From positions 7,946,963-8,010,962 of the forward strand of contig NC_088868.1 of the NCBI RefSeq assembly GCF_032884065.1: DNA of 64,000 nt, written 5' to 3'. A program made the position numbers and the translations under genes. The notes under the pieces are model-generated. The model was not told the DNA's origin. It ran no database searches and saw only the letters and a program-made list of their open reading frames with translations. Source of the stretch: Artemia franciscana. Its lineage: Eukaryota > Arthropoda > Branchiopoda > Anostraca > Artemiidae. Shown here one piece after another: positions 1 through 9,896 of this stretch. How positions within the stretch are numbered: the first letter of the stretch is position 1; each line of letters starts with the position of its first letter.

Positions 1-755
1 TTGTCCAAGATCCCATAAGAAGAGTTTTATTCCTTCTGGGGAAGGGGAGTTCCTCCAATTCTTTTTATTGTATAATATACTAGCTTTAATTGCCTATAAC
101 AAGCTTGTAGACAAAAAAAAGGTAAAATGGGAAAAAATAATAACAAACTGCAGTTGCCTAATTCCAGCTCTGTTACATTTAAAAAAAAAGTTAACTATAA
201 AACAGCCAAAATTGAATCAAACTCATTTAAAAATATTGAGTAATTCGCCAAAAGTAGAAAGGTGAAACAAACTAAAAACAAATGAAAGTCACTATTTCAT
301 AATCAATATCTGCTACTGTAATTTGTTCAATAAACTTAATTTGTCAGTCATAATATGGGTATTCACAACTAATTATGAGGTAAAAAAAAATATTATTCAG
401 CCAAAGCCATGTGGCAAAACAAGTCTCGTAAAAGAAAAAAAGATGCCAGTTGTATTTATCCAAAGAAACGCACAGGTGGCTTATAAGACTCAATAGTAAA
501 AATCACCACAATTACCAATTGAGAAAGAGATTTATTTAAAAACCGACCATAATTCTTTTGTCCAAATCATTTTTTAACAATAAACAAGAGTTATCAATTG
601 AGTGTCAGTTATGATTTAACAGATTTTTTAAGAATACTTTTCATTTCTTGAAGTAACTGAATACAAAATAAAGAAAAAAGTCAAAATCATAAGTTTAGCT
701 CAAGTCACAAGAATAACAGTCTGAATTTAGCACCAAAAAACTACAAACACTTTCC
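1..755. other. AT-rich stretch without a recognisable gene
   Basis: I see no coding region, RNA gene or clear repeat here. The short frame at 68-265 has a lysine-rich composition expected of AT-rich DNA and matches nothing I know. This is probably intergenic or intronic sequence. Confidence 0.5.
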
Positions 756-1015
756 ACTAGCAGCATGGAATCACTACTGCTATTACTAACAACTTACTGT
801 ACCACTAAGCCATTTGATACCAACAATGCTACGCATGCTCCTCATCTGTCTCAATATTTTAAAGCCCATCTCTTAATACACTCCCAAAGAAGTTCCAATT
901 TCTTTTGAATTCTTCCTTAAAACCTTGACCTCCTCCCTCACTCCAACCCGGAGACAACCTACCTTTGTTTCCTAGATGGTAGAATATTTTCCCAGCAAAA
1001 GACTCCTGGATTTTC
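756..1015 (-). mobile_element. 3' end fragment of an RTE-type LINE
   Basis: The sequence aligns by eye with 13235-13440, the 3' end of the larger RTE LINE further right, including the triplet-rich tail (ACTACTGCTATTACTAACAA at 773-792 against ACTACTGCTACTACTAACAA at 13239-13258) and the region of the last ~70 codons. Read on the minus strand it gives a decayed C-terminal LINE tail with several stops and frameshifts. Only the last ~250 bp of the element is present, as expected for a 5'-truncated, dead insertion. The next repeat begins after about 1015. Confidence 0.65.
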
Positions 1016-1084
1016 CAATTAGGAAATTTGGTTTTCTAAGTATAGTCAATTCTTGTCTTTATGTGACTAATTACATAAAAAACA

Positions 1085-1357
1085 ACTAGTTTTTTTTAAC
1101 TGAAAGTAAGGAGCGACATTAAAACTTAAAACGAACAGAAATTACTCCGTAAATGAAATGGATTGTCCCCTCCGCAATCCCTCGCTCTTTACGCTAAAGC
1201 TTTTAATTGTTTTAAAAAGCAGAATTGTGGCAAAGAGTCAAACTTTAGCGTAAAGAGCGAGGGATTGCGGAGGGGACAATCCATTTCATATACGGAGTAA
1301 TTTCTGTTCGTTTTAAGTTTTAATGTCGCTCCTTACTTTCAGTTAAAAAAAATTAGT
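1085..1357. repeat. Foldback element: 115-bp inverted arms, 43-bp loop
   Basis: Bases 1085-1199 and 1243-1357 are reverse complements over 115 bp, with about two mismatches that I can see, separated by a 43-bp loop. The outer part of each arm carries the module GTAAGGAGCGACATTAAAAC followed by AAAACGAACAGAAATTA. The inner part carries CTCGCTCTTTACGCTAAAG. Related modules occur at 1788-1865, 38900-39740 and 59050-59165, so this is a dispersed non-autonomous foldback or MITE family. No transposase is inside. The high arm identity implies a recent insertion or gene conversion between the arms. Confidence 0.9.
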
Positions 1358-1365
1358 TTTTTTAT

Positions 1366-1960
1366 GTAATTTCTGAACGTTTTTGAATTAATGCATGTTT
1401 GATTTTGACTCTCCACACGTAAACTATTCAAATGAAATTTGCATATTAATTCCTTTTTTGGCTAAATGGCTTTCTCTTAGTTTTGATCATACGATTTTGA
1501 GAAATATGGGATGGGGAAGGAGGCCTAGTTGCCATGCAATTTTCGGTTACATAAAAAGGCAACTATTAATTTTAATTTTAACGAATTTTTTTATTAGCAA
1601 AAAATATACGTAACTTTAGAATTAACTCACGTAACAAACTTTTATATTCTTTAATTTTTATTATGTATATGAGGGGGTTTGTACCCTCGTTAATACCTCC
1701 TTCTTTACACTAAATCGTAAGTTTTGTCCCAATTCTTTAAGAATGACCCCTGAATCAGAAAGGCCGTAGAATAAATAGTTGAAATTGCTAAAAATACTTT
1801 AGCATAAAGAGCAAGGTATTTATCTCCACCTAAATACCTCGCTCTTTATGCTAAAGTATTTTTAGAACCCCCCATATGCGTAATAATATCTGTTCGTTTT
1901 AAGTTTCAATGCTACTTCTTCCTTTCATTTGAAAAAAACGTTTTCATGTTTATTTTTCAT
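1366..1960 (+). repeat. Second copy of the foldback/dispersed repeat family
   Basis: The sequence shares phrases with the neighbouring repeats: a GGAAGGAGGCCTAGTTGCC stretch near 1516, TATGAGGGGGTTTGTACCCT near 1667, and a right end (about 1880-1940) close to the TCTGTTCGTTTTAAGTTT module of the hairpin at 1085-1357. It contains a compact hairpin at 1788-1865. The frame at 1395-1613 has no recognisable domain and I treat it as chance. Confidence 0.6.
1788..1865. repeat. Perfect-type hairpin: 35-bp arms, 8-bp loop
   Basis: Arms 1788-1822 and 1831-1865 are reverse complementary with one mismatch, around the loop TCTCCACC. Each arm contains a version of the GCATAAAGAGCGAGGTATT module, the same inner module as the long hairpin at 1085-1357 and the pair at 39100-39200. 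It is a core part of the foldback family. Confidence 0.85.
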
Positions 1961-2818
1961 TGTTTTCTTATAGTAATGCTAGAGAATCCTGCGCCCTTTT
2001 CATTGAATTTTTCTTCCCCCATGACAGATTCCTCCAAGGAAAGATCCTCCAACATAGCCCCCTCTCTTCAGCCCCACCCCCAAACAAAATAAAATCCCCC
2101 TGAAAACGTCTGTACACTTCCCAATAACCAGTACTATATGTAAACACTGGTCAAAGTTGTAACTTGCAGCCCCTCCCCCAGGGATTGTGGGGGAGTAAGT
2201 CATCCCCAAAGACATAGTTATTATGGTTTTCGACTATGCTGAACAAAATGGCTATCTCAAAATTTTGATCTGTTGACTTTGGGAAAAAAAATGAGCGTGG
2301 GAGGGGGCCTAGATGCCCTCCATTTTTTTTGGTCACTTAAAAAGGGCACTAGAACTTTTCATTTCCGTTAGAATGAGCCCTCTTGCGACATTCTAGGACT
2401 ACTTGGTCGATACGATGACCCCTGGGAAAAAAAAAAACAAAAAAAAACAAACAAATAAACATGCACCCGTGATTTGTCTTCTGGCAAAAAATACAAAATT
2501 CCACATTTTTGTAGATAGGAGCTTGAAACTTCTACAGTAAGGTTCTCTGATACGCTGAATCTGATGGTGTCATTTTCGCTAAGATCCTACGACTTTTAGG
2601 AGGTGTTTCCCCCTATTTTCCTAAATAAGGCAAATTTTTTCGGGCTCGTAACTTTTGATGGGTAAGACTAAACTTGATGAAACTTATATATTTAAAATCA
2701 GCATTAAAATGCGATTCTTTTGATGTAGCTATTGATATCAAAATTCAATTTTTTAGAGTTTTGGTTACTATTGAGCCGGGTCACTCCTTACTACAGTTCG
2801 TTACCACAAACTGTTTGA
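1961..2818 (+). repeat. Dispersed repeat 'D', long copy
   Basis: A non-coding interspersed repeat. Signature phrases are AAAATCCCCCTGAAAACGTC (near 2090), a GGGGGAGTAAGTCATCCCC stretch (near 2190), ATGGCTATCTCAAAATTTTG (2249), a GAGGGGGCCTAGATGCCCTCC type stretch (2300) and a distal part ending in GAGCCGGGTCACTCC (near 2775). The same order of phrases appears inverted at 38100-38890, and partial copies lie at 6640-7140 and 14760-15130. Small minus-strand frames here (2000-2215, 2151-2336) come from purine-rich repeat sequence and are not genes. The right end abuts the LINE tail at 2819. Confidence 0.75.
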
Positions 2819-4116
2819 TAATAATAATAATAATTTATTTGTGACCCACTTGAAACAGCGGAGTATAAAAACGAACACACAGAAAAAAAAACACAAAAAA
2901 AAACAACTTCTGATAACACATTAAATTACTGTAGAAAACATTTTAGAAGATCATGAAAAGGGTTAATAGTAAAATGTATCAAGTCGGACAGTTTCTGGTG
3001 TAGCACTTTAAGTTTATTTAATAAATCTGGAGCCCCGAAATTTGTTACCATATCACTGTTCTTGTACCAGGGAGGAAGATACAACAAAAAACGGAGGAAA
3101 CGAAAATAAGATGACTTGAGAGCCTTTAAATCTTTTCTTTTTAAAACAGGATACAATCCAGAAAGATATAAAACCGAGTGATCACAAAAGCAAGAACAAA
3201 TTTGTGAAAGGGCTTTGCGGTTGTATTTCCCCCTGTTCGCAACAATTTTAGAATAACCCACTTGAAGTTTAATCTTAGCATCAGAAACAATTTTATTACG
3301 AAAAGAGACTAAATTGTTAGTAAGGGTAATGCCCAGCCACCTTAAAGAAGTCACGCACGGAACGCTAAATTCAGAACAATTAAGTCTAGAAGATTTTAAG
3401 TCTAGAGGACCAAAATGAAGGAATTCACATTTATCAGGGTTAAGGGTTAGACCTACATTCGAGAAAGCAGTAGAGATACAACGAACAGAAGCCGAAAGCC
3501 CAGACTTAGTTCTACTAATGAGAAGAATATCGTCTGCATAGGCAAGATATGAGACATTTGAACTACCTAAAAGGTAAGTTGTAGGAAGACTATTTAAAAT
3601 ATCAGCAATACAAATTTTGAAAATTGACGGAGATAAAACTCCACCTTGTCTTACAGAGATCTTTAACATAGAAGGATCAAAAGGAGAAGATTTGACATGA
3701 AGGAAAGAATGACCATACCAAAATTTTAATAAAGAAACAATAGAAACATTCACTCCACATTTAAGCAATGAAAACCGGGCTTGGGAGTGAACTACAGAAT
3801 CAAAAGCCTTAGATAGATCTAAAGAACAAAAATAAAGATCATAGCCCTTCCCGGAAGCATCAGAAAGCAGAGTAGAAAGAACTTTATAGGCATGCTGACA
3901 TCCCAGACCACACTGAAAACCAAATTGGTTAACTCCAAAATTTATATTATCTGTTATAGAAGGGAGAAGTAAATACTCAAGGACTTTGCTTAAGATACAA
4001 GAAACAGTGATAGGACGATAAGATGAACAAGAAAATGGATCTCTCCCCCTTTTTAAAATAGAAGTACCTGTGCCACCTCTCCAAACTATTTTTTTTTTCC
4101 TATTGTTACTATGCAA
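2819..4116 (-). mobile_element. 5'-truncated non-LTR retrotransposon (LINE)
   Basis: On the minus strand the element comprises a reverse-transcriptase half-ORF (4116 to 2926), a short A-rich 3' UTR, a CACAAATAAATT motif and a (TTA)n tail at 2819-2836. The upstream part of the ORF2 protein (endonuclease) is missing, so the copy is 5'-truncated, the usual product of incomplete target-primed reverse transcription. A second copy of the same 3' end lies at 30343-31173. The (TAA)-type tail and the RT sequence suggest the I/Jockey/CR1 side of the LINE tree; the exact clade is not resolved. Confidence 0.85.
2926..4116 (-). CDS. LINE reverse transcriptase (ORF2 fragment, 396 aa)
   Basis: An RNA-dependent DNA polymerase domain of a non-LTR retrotransposon. 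Visible motifs in order: SSYRPITVSCILSK at residues 31-44 (RT motif 1), SLDLSKAFDSVVH at 98-110 (first catalytic Asp at 100), SVRQGGVLSPSIF at 154-166, AYADDILL at 192-199 (catalytic YADD), and TLNPDKCEFLHFG further on, followed by the thumb and a C-terminal tail with a LPPW motif. All catalytic residues are present and the frame is open. The annotated start is a TTG and not a real initiator, because the 5' half of ORF2 and its endonuclease are absent. An open frame in a truncated element suggests a fairly young insertion. It cannot move on its own. Confidence 0.85.
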   Translation of the reverse strand: MHSNNRKKKIVWRGGTGTSILKRGRDPFSCSSYRPITVSCILSKVLEYLLLPSITDNINFGVNQFGFQCGLGCQHAYKVLSTLLSDASGKGYDLYFCSLDLSKAFDSVVHSQARFSLLKCGVNVSIVSLLKFWYGHSFLHVKSSPFDPSMLKISVRQGGVLSPSIFKICIADILNSLPTTYLLGSSNVSYLAYADDILLISRTKSGLSASVRCISTAFSNVGLTLNPDKCEFLHFGPLDLKSSRLNCSEFSVPCVTSLRWLGITLTNNLVSFRNKIVSDAKIKLQVGYSKIVANRGKYNRKALSQICSCFCDHSVLYLSGLYPVLKRKDLKALKSSYFRFLRFLLYLPPWYKNSDMVTNFGAPDLLNKLKVLHQKLSDLIHFTINPFHDLLKCFLQ

Positions 4117-4845
4117 GAATATGTGAAACCTCTATGAGCAAAAAATAGTAGTGGTGTTCAAACACTGACGTCATCTAGCATCTGGCAATTTTTCAGACCT
4201 TAGACTTAGCCTACTAAATTTTTCCTATCTAACCTAGGCCTACTTTGGATACATTGAATTTTGGCTTCAAATTATTCTTGAAATAAAAAGGCCTGATATT
4301 AATCAGGATGCAAAAGAATAAAACAATTTTAGGCTTTTATTTTTTCTACTTAGTCTAATATTTCAATGCTGACACATGATTTTAGAGTATTTAGTTTATT
4401 TAATTGTAGTGAAAACTCGTATGATATTTTTGCACTTGGGACACAGGACTGGCGAATGCACCAAAAGCTATATTTTTAAAAATCCCAAATATAAATTTAA
4501 GTAATTCTTGTTTCTCTGTCTACTACCAACATTTGAGTCTAACTGCATCTTTTACTAACTTATTCAACATGAATTATATTACCTAGTCAATGTGAAGAAC
4601 ATGAATAAACAACAAACAAAAATGAACTATCTGCCCAGAAATGAGATATAATGTCTTTGGAACAGAATAAATACAAAATTTGTTTTTCTGGGAAAGTTGG
4701 GGAGCATCTGTATACAGATTGTCGAAAAGGTGTATATTATTAAAAATTGGTGAAAAATTTTGTCAAACATCTGAATAGTAAGCCAAAATCATGGATCCTA
4801 ACAGAGAAAATAAAAAAAAAAATTAATTTTTTTTTTCTTAACCAA
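4117..4845. other. Unassigned AT-rich spacer
   Basis: I see no gene or clear repeat unit here. The stretch contains only short AT-rich frames, homopolymer A/T runs near 4810-4840 and nothing matching the neighbouring repeat families. Confidence 0.5.
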
Positions 4846-6620
4846 TGAAAAAGACTATGTCAACTAGACCTATGTTGCCCGGGCAACGTATGTTGACTGT
4901 TCTGAAAAAGACAAAAATGGTTGGTAAAAATAACCAGCCCATTGGTGAAATCCTTTGCTCCCCCCCCCCCATTTTTTTGGCTAGTAACAACCCTGGTAGC
5001 AGTAATCATTGTTGTTGTTGTAACATTAGACATAGTAGTGATAACAATACGAGTAGCAGTACTAGCAAGCAAGTATTACCTTTAGGTTAGTTCAACATCC
5101 TCACACAAAATGCCCACTATGCATCAACCTAATAGTCCAATCCATTCCTAAGATATTGCTGATATGCCCTTTTATTGACCTTCTTAAATAAGGTGTGTAC
5201 TGATTTAATTCCAATTCCACTCAATATATCCCCTACAATTTTCGACTTCATACTCTTAGCCTTAGTAGCTTTAAATACTCTATGTTAATTCCAAGATATT
5301 GTTATATGCCCTTTTGACATCAGGCATAACACCCTACATTTATAATGTGTTTTCATGTAATTCAATATCCACTCAACATTCCTTGCAAGTTTCACCTTAG
5401 TACCATTATAATCAGTAGTGGCAGTAACCATAAGGATAGTACTAGTAGTATGCACATATTACCTTTTGGTTAGTTCAACATTACCCCCAAAACCCACTGA
5501 AAGTTTGAACTTGACACTCAAAGCTGTTGCAGAGATATTGCTAATACACCCTTTTGACAACTTACTGCATATACTGTTTTGATTTAGTCACAAAACCCCC
5601 TAAATATTCCCTGAATGCTTCACCTTAATACCCTTAGCCTCAGTAGTAGTAGTAGCTGTGGCAGTAGTCAAATCAAAAGCAGTGGCCTATGCACATAGTA
5701 CCTTTTTTTCAACATATCCTGAAAGTTACAACTTAATACCCTAGGCAATTCCTGGGATGTTGTTGATATGTCCTTTAGACAATCAAAATGCAAATAATTA
5801 GCTTTGATATAGTTCAACATGCTCTCATCATTTCCTGATATTCACACCTTAATATTCTTAACTTTAGCAGCAGCAGGAGTAGTTATAGCAGTAGTAATAG
5901 TAGCAATAGCAGTGAAAGGAATAGTAGTAGCAGTGTGCAACCATTGCCTTTTGTTTGTTCAACATCCTCTGTAGGTTTAAACTTAATACTCCAAAATATT
6001 CCCCAGATATTGCTAATACATCCTTCTGACAATGTGCATGCACATGGTAGGTTTTGATTTAATTCAAATTCCTCCACAATACTCCCTAAAATTTTCACCT
6101 TCATACCCTTAGACTTAGTAATAGTAGTTATCACAGCAGTGGTAGTTGGAGTAGTAGTAATAGTAGTAGCAGTTACAATATAAGCAGCAGTAGTATGCAC
6201 ATTTTGCCTTTTGATCAGTTGAAAATCCTTCTTGTCATGCCCTGGAAATTCCAAATTATTTCTCTAAGCTCTTCCTATGATATTGCTGATAAACCCCTTT
6301 GACAACCTCTTTACAGATAGTTTGTTTTGATTTACTTCAACTTTCAACATTCCCTGAAAATTTCACCTTAATAACATTAGTCTTAGAAGCTGTTCCCATA
6401 GAAGAAGTAGTTGTGGTAGTAGTGGTGATAGTAGTAGTAGCAGCAGTGTAAACATGTTACATTTTAGTCAATTGATTATTCCCCTCATAATTCCCTGAAA
6501 ATTGCAACTTAATACCCAAAGCAACTTGTGAGATAAGCCGTTTTGACAATCTCTGTGAGCATAAAATGTTTTGATTTAGTTCAACAATCCCTGACTATCC
6601 TTGGCCTTTTTAGGCACCAA
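4846..6620 (+). repeat. Degenerate ~250-bp tandem repeat with AGT-triplet blocks
   Basis: Units of roughly 220-380 bp recur. Each contains, in order, a line like CCTTTTGACAA, then TTTTGATTTAGTTCAACAT, a 'TTCCCTGAAAATTTCACCTTA' type phrase, CTTAGCCTTAGTAG, a block of (AGT/AGC)n triplets, and TGCACATATTACCTTTTG. Anchors at about 5170, 5550, 5770, 6020, 6290 and 6540 show the spacing. Apparent ORFs such as 4845-5090 and 5883-6254 are translations of the triplet blocks. The same family, inverted, fills 11100-12450 and 62780-64000. Confidence 0.8.
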
Positions 6621-6639
6621 AGGTCAAACATCCAATAAC

Positions 6640-7146
6640 AGCAGTCTTTCCAATAACAAATACTATAAGTAAACAATGGCTAAATTGCACAGCATCCCAT
6701 GCCCTGAGGGCTATAGGGGATTGACATCCAAAGAGGCGTAGTTGTTAAACTTTTCAACACTACTTAACAAAATGGCTATCTTGAAATTTTGATTTGATGA
6801 GCTTGGTGGATAAAGGGGCAGGGGATGGGGGCTGGTTGCCCTCTAATTACTTTTGATTCTTAAAAAGAGCACTATAACTATCCACTTCCAGGGAAATTAG
6901 CCCCTTCCAAAGTCTTGGCGATAGCTCCTTTAATGTGGAGTGCCTTGGTGAAAAGAAAAAAGTGAAAACATTGATCAAAAAAATAAAATAAACATATGAA
7001 TAAACTTAAAAGAGCACTATAACTTTCAACTTCCAGGGAAATTAGCCCCTTCCAAAGTCTTGACAATAGCTCCTTCAATTTGGAGTGCCTTGGTGAAAAG
7101 AAAAAAGTGAAAACATTGTTCAAAAAAAATTAAATAAACATATGAG
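6640..7146 (+). repeat. Partial 'D' repeat with an internal tandem duplication
   Basis: 6640-6870 follows the order of phrases of repeat D (short form of TACTATAAGTAAACAATGGC, then AAAATGGCTATCTTGAAATT). From about 6862 a segment of ~148 bp is duplicated in tandem (6862-7005 and 7010-7146), each copy ending in GAAAAAAGTGAAAACATTG. The minus-strand frame at 6878-7123 is a translation of this duplication and not a gene. Confidence 0.7.
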
Positions 7147-8500
7147 AATTGAAAAAAAATTATATTTCAATGATAATATGCATTATTTATTTGCTTGGTC
7201 ATCTACAAATAAGATGTTGGTTTTAGGGGGTATCTGTCTGGCAATAGTGACATCAATTCTGCATTGGGACTATTAAATTTAGTTACAAGCAATTGCAAAA
7301 CATTATTTTTAAAAATCGAAATACATCACTCTTTAGTAGCATCATTATTCTTCTTGGTATTTGACATAGGCCAAATTTAATGACATAGGCCAAACTTTGA
7401 CATTCAAAGGCCAAATTAATGATACAAAAAAGTCCTGCATAGCAGATAATATTTGTTAAATTAGTTGTTCCTGTGATTTTCGTGTGTCCATTGTTTGTTT
7501 CAGCATTATCTTTAATTGGTGTAATGTTTATAGGGGTAAGCTTTGTAAAGCTCCTTACTTCAATTGGTATTAGAAAGTAAATAAATATTTTACTGAATTC
7601 TACACACAAAAATTGAAAACATGGATACTGGCCAGATTATTCCTGGGTAAAAGAGACAGGGGGGGGGGGGGGGCAAAGGAAATACTTTTTTTCAAAATTT
7701 TGCTTCAACTTTATCATCTTATTATATTTTATATAGAATAAAACTGGAATAAAATATATTGATTGCTTTTATGTTTTTGTGTTTTAGGGTCTTATGAGAA
7801 TCATTACATAGAAGTTTGTTTTTTGTTTTTCTTCAAGGTTTGCTTTTAAAGAAGGACTAAATGTAGGAGCTTGTAAAAGCTGTACAAAACCCGGATTTGG
7901 GAAGAATTCTAGACAAGTGGTTGTTCATAGTTTGAAATGTAAATACCCTATAACCACTTTTTTTAATACAACAAGGACAATTGTTCCTCTCTATTGGTGT
8001 GCCTATTTGATGTTGTCTGTTTGTGTTTCCTTATGTCATACAGAAATAGGCTGACCACAATAAAAAGTAAAAGAGTGCAATAATATTGCAAAAATCTCCA
8101 TTACAATTCCTATTCAGTCAATTCATGGAAATGAAATTGTCTTTAATTTGTCCAATGTTCAGTGTGGTAGGCTTTGTAAAGCTTACTGCATTTGTTATTA
8201 GTGAATAAATAAAAAAATTGGTTTTGATCCTATTTTACCATTTTATTACAATCATATAATGTTTTATTCTTCTTTATTGTAGGGTAAAGTTACCAATGAT
8301 TTGACAGTTCAATCTTGGAACCACTGTCAAAGTTTTCCTTCAAAAAAGGATAACTCTTCTTAGTTGTGACTTGAAACACCATCTCTTGAAGCTGTCATTA
8401 GCCCAATTGGTAAAAGCTCTTGTTTCCCCAAAACATTTTGGCTAGTAACAACCCTGGTACAATTCTCAAGGCCTATTTATCATGTCCCAGATTAGGAGCC
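7147..8500. other. Unassigned sequence with two diverged repeats
   Basis: Two stretches resemble each other (about 7450-7600 and 8100-8215, sharing AAGCTTTGTAAAGCT-like cores and a following TTGGTATTAG/TTGTTATTAG), so an old direct repeat lies here. A 13-base G run lies near 7660. A cysteine-containing open stretch at about 7837-7940 (plus) has splice-like borders and is discussed as a finding. No gene can be named. Confidence 0.4.
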
Positions 8501-8504
8501 TGGC

Positions 8505-8629
8505 TAAAATTCTAGCCTAGCTACTTTTTGCCATATTTGAAAGTCTTAGGTTAGGAAAATGCAATTTTTGGAAATGGGTCTAGAGACTAAAATATGTCCT
8601 GGAAAGGTATTTTCAAGTACCTGTCTCAG
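8505..8629 (+). repeat. Isolated inverted-terminus fragment of the foldback MITE
   Basis: This ~125-bp stretch (AAAATTCTAGCCTAGCTACT through AATATGTCCTGGAAAGGTAT) is a diverged copy of the left arm of the MITE that starts at 8630. It is probably the remnant of an older insertion next to the newer one. Confidence 0.6.
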
Positions 8630-9250
8630 TAGAAATCTAGTTTAGTGACTTCTTGCTATCTTAGAAAGGGGTTAGGTTAGGAAAATGAAACTTTCAGGGA
8701 TGGGTCTACAGGCTAGAGTATTTCCTGGGAAGGTATTTTGAAGTACCCACCTCTACTCCCTCTCTCTCTCAAGGGCCCTGACCTTTGATGACCTTTAAAA
8801 ATATGTGTGTTATAAAAGTGAAACCTTGCAAAATAGATCTTTGCTTAATTGAAGTACGACAAAACTGTTTTCAGCTTCATAACTTTGCTCAATTCCATTT
8901 TATAAGGTTTTAAAGATATGCAAATACATTTCCTAAATTTAAAAAAAAAAACATTGATATGGCTCAAAATTCTACTCAAATAACAGGAATTGCATTTTCA
9001 GAACTAGAGGCAGAGAAAAAGCAACTAGTAACTGAAAATTAAGGTAAAATGTTGTTTTGTCAAAATTTCAATAAGTATAGACCTGTCATGTAGGCAAATT
9101 TCAGGGCCTTCTAGAGGGAGGAGTAGAGGTGGGTACTTTAAAATACCTTGCTGGGACATACTTTAGCCTGTAGACCCATCCCTAAAAGTTCATTTTCCTA
9201 ATATAAACCATTTCCAAGATAGCAAGAAGTCAATTAACTAGAATTTTACC
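8630..9250 (+). mobile_element. Foldback MITE, copy 1 (~620 bp)
   Basis: A non-autonomous element with long terminal inverted repeats. The left arm reads inward from AGAAATCTAGTTTAGTGACT through GTTAGGTTAGGAAAATGAAA to the GACCTTTGATGACC core. The right arm (about 9105-9250) is its reverse complement and ends in AATTAACTAGAATTTTACC. The middle contains TATGTGTGTTATAAAAGTG and a poly(A) stretch. No coding sequence. It is separated by only ~25 bp from copy 2. Confidence 0.85.
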
Positions 9251-9274
9251 TTTTACAGAGCCTATTATCTTTGG

Positions 9275-9896
9275 CAAAATTCTAGTTAATTGACTTCTTG
9301 CTATCTCAGAAAGGGTTTAGGTTAGGAAATTGAAGCTTTCAGGGATGAATCTACTGACTAAAGTATGTCCCAGGAAGGTATTTTGAAGCAACTACCTCTA
9401 CTCTTTCTCCCTCTAGAGGGCCCTGACCTTTGATGACCTTTAAAAATATGTGTGTTATAAAAGTGAAACCTTGCAAAATAAATCTTCTGCTTAATTGAAG
9501 TACAACAAAATTGTTTTCAGCTTCATAACTTTGCTCAATTCCATTTTATATGTTTTTAAAGATATGCAAATACATTTCCTACATTTAAAAAAAACATTGA
9601 TATGGCTCAAAATTCTACTCAAATAACAGGAATTGCATTTTCAGAACTAAAGGCAGAGAAAAAGCAACTAGTAACTGAAAATAAAGGTAAAATGTTGTTT
9701 TGTCAAAATTTCAGTAGGTATAGCCCTGTCATGTAGGCGAATTTCAGGGCCCTCTAGAGGGAGAAGGAGTGGAGGTGGGTACTTTAAAACTCCTTCCCAG
9801 GACATACTTTAGACTGTAGACCCATCCCTGAAAGCTTCATTTTCCTAACCTAAACCCTTTCTGAGATAGCAAGAAGTCAATTAACTAGAATTTTAC
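9275..9896 (+). mobile_element. Foldback MITE, copy 2 (~620 bp)
   Basis: The left arm (9275-9425) and right arm (9745-9896) are ~150 bp long and closely complementary, starting AAAATTCTAGTTAATTGACT and ending AGTCAATTAACTAGAATTTT. The arm tips pair with each other, so the whole element can fold into a long hairpin. The core matches copies 1 and 3 almost base for base. No transposase. The autonomous partner is unknown. Confidence 0.9.
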
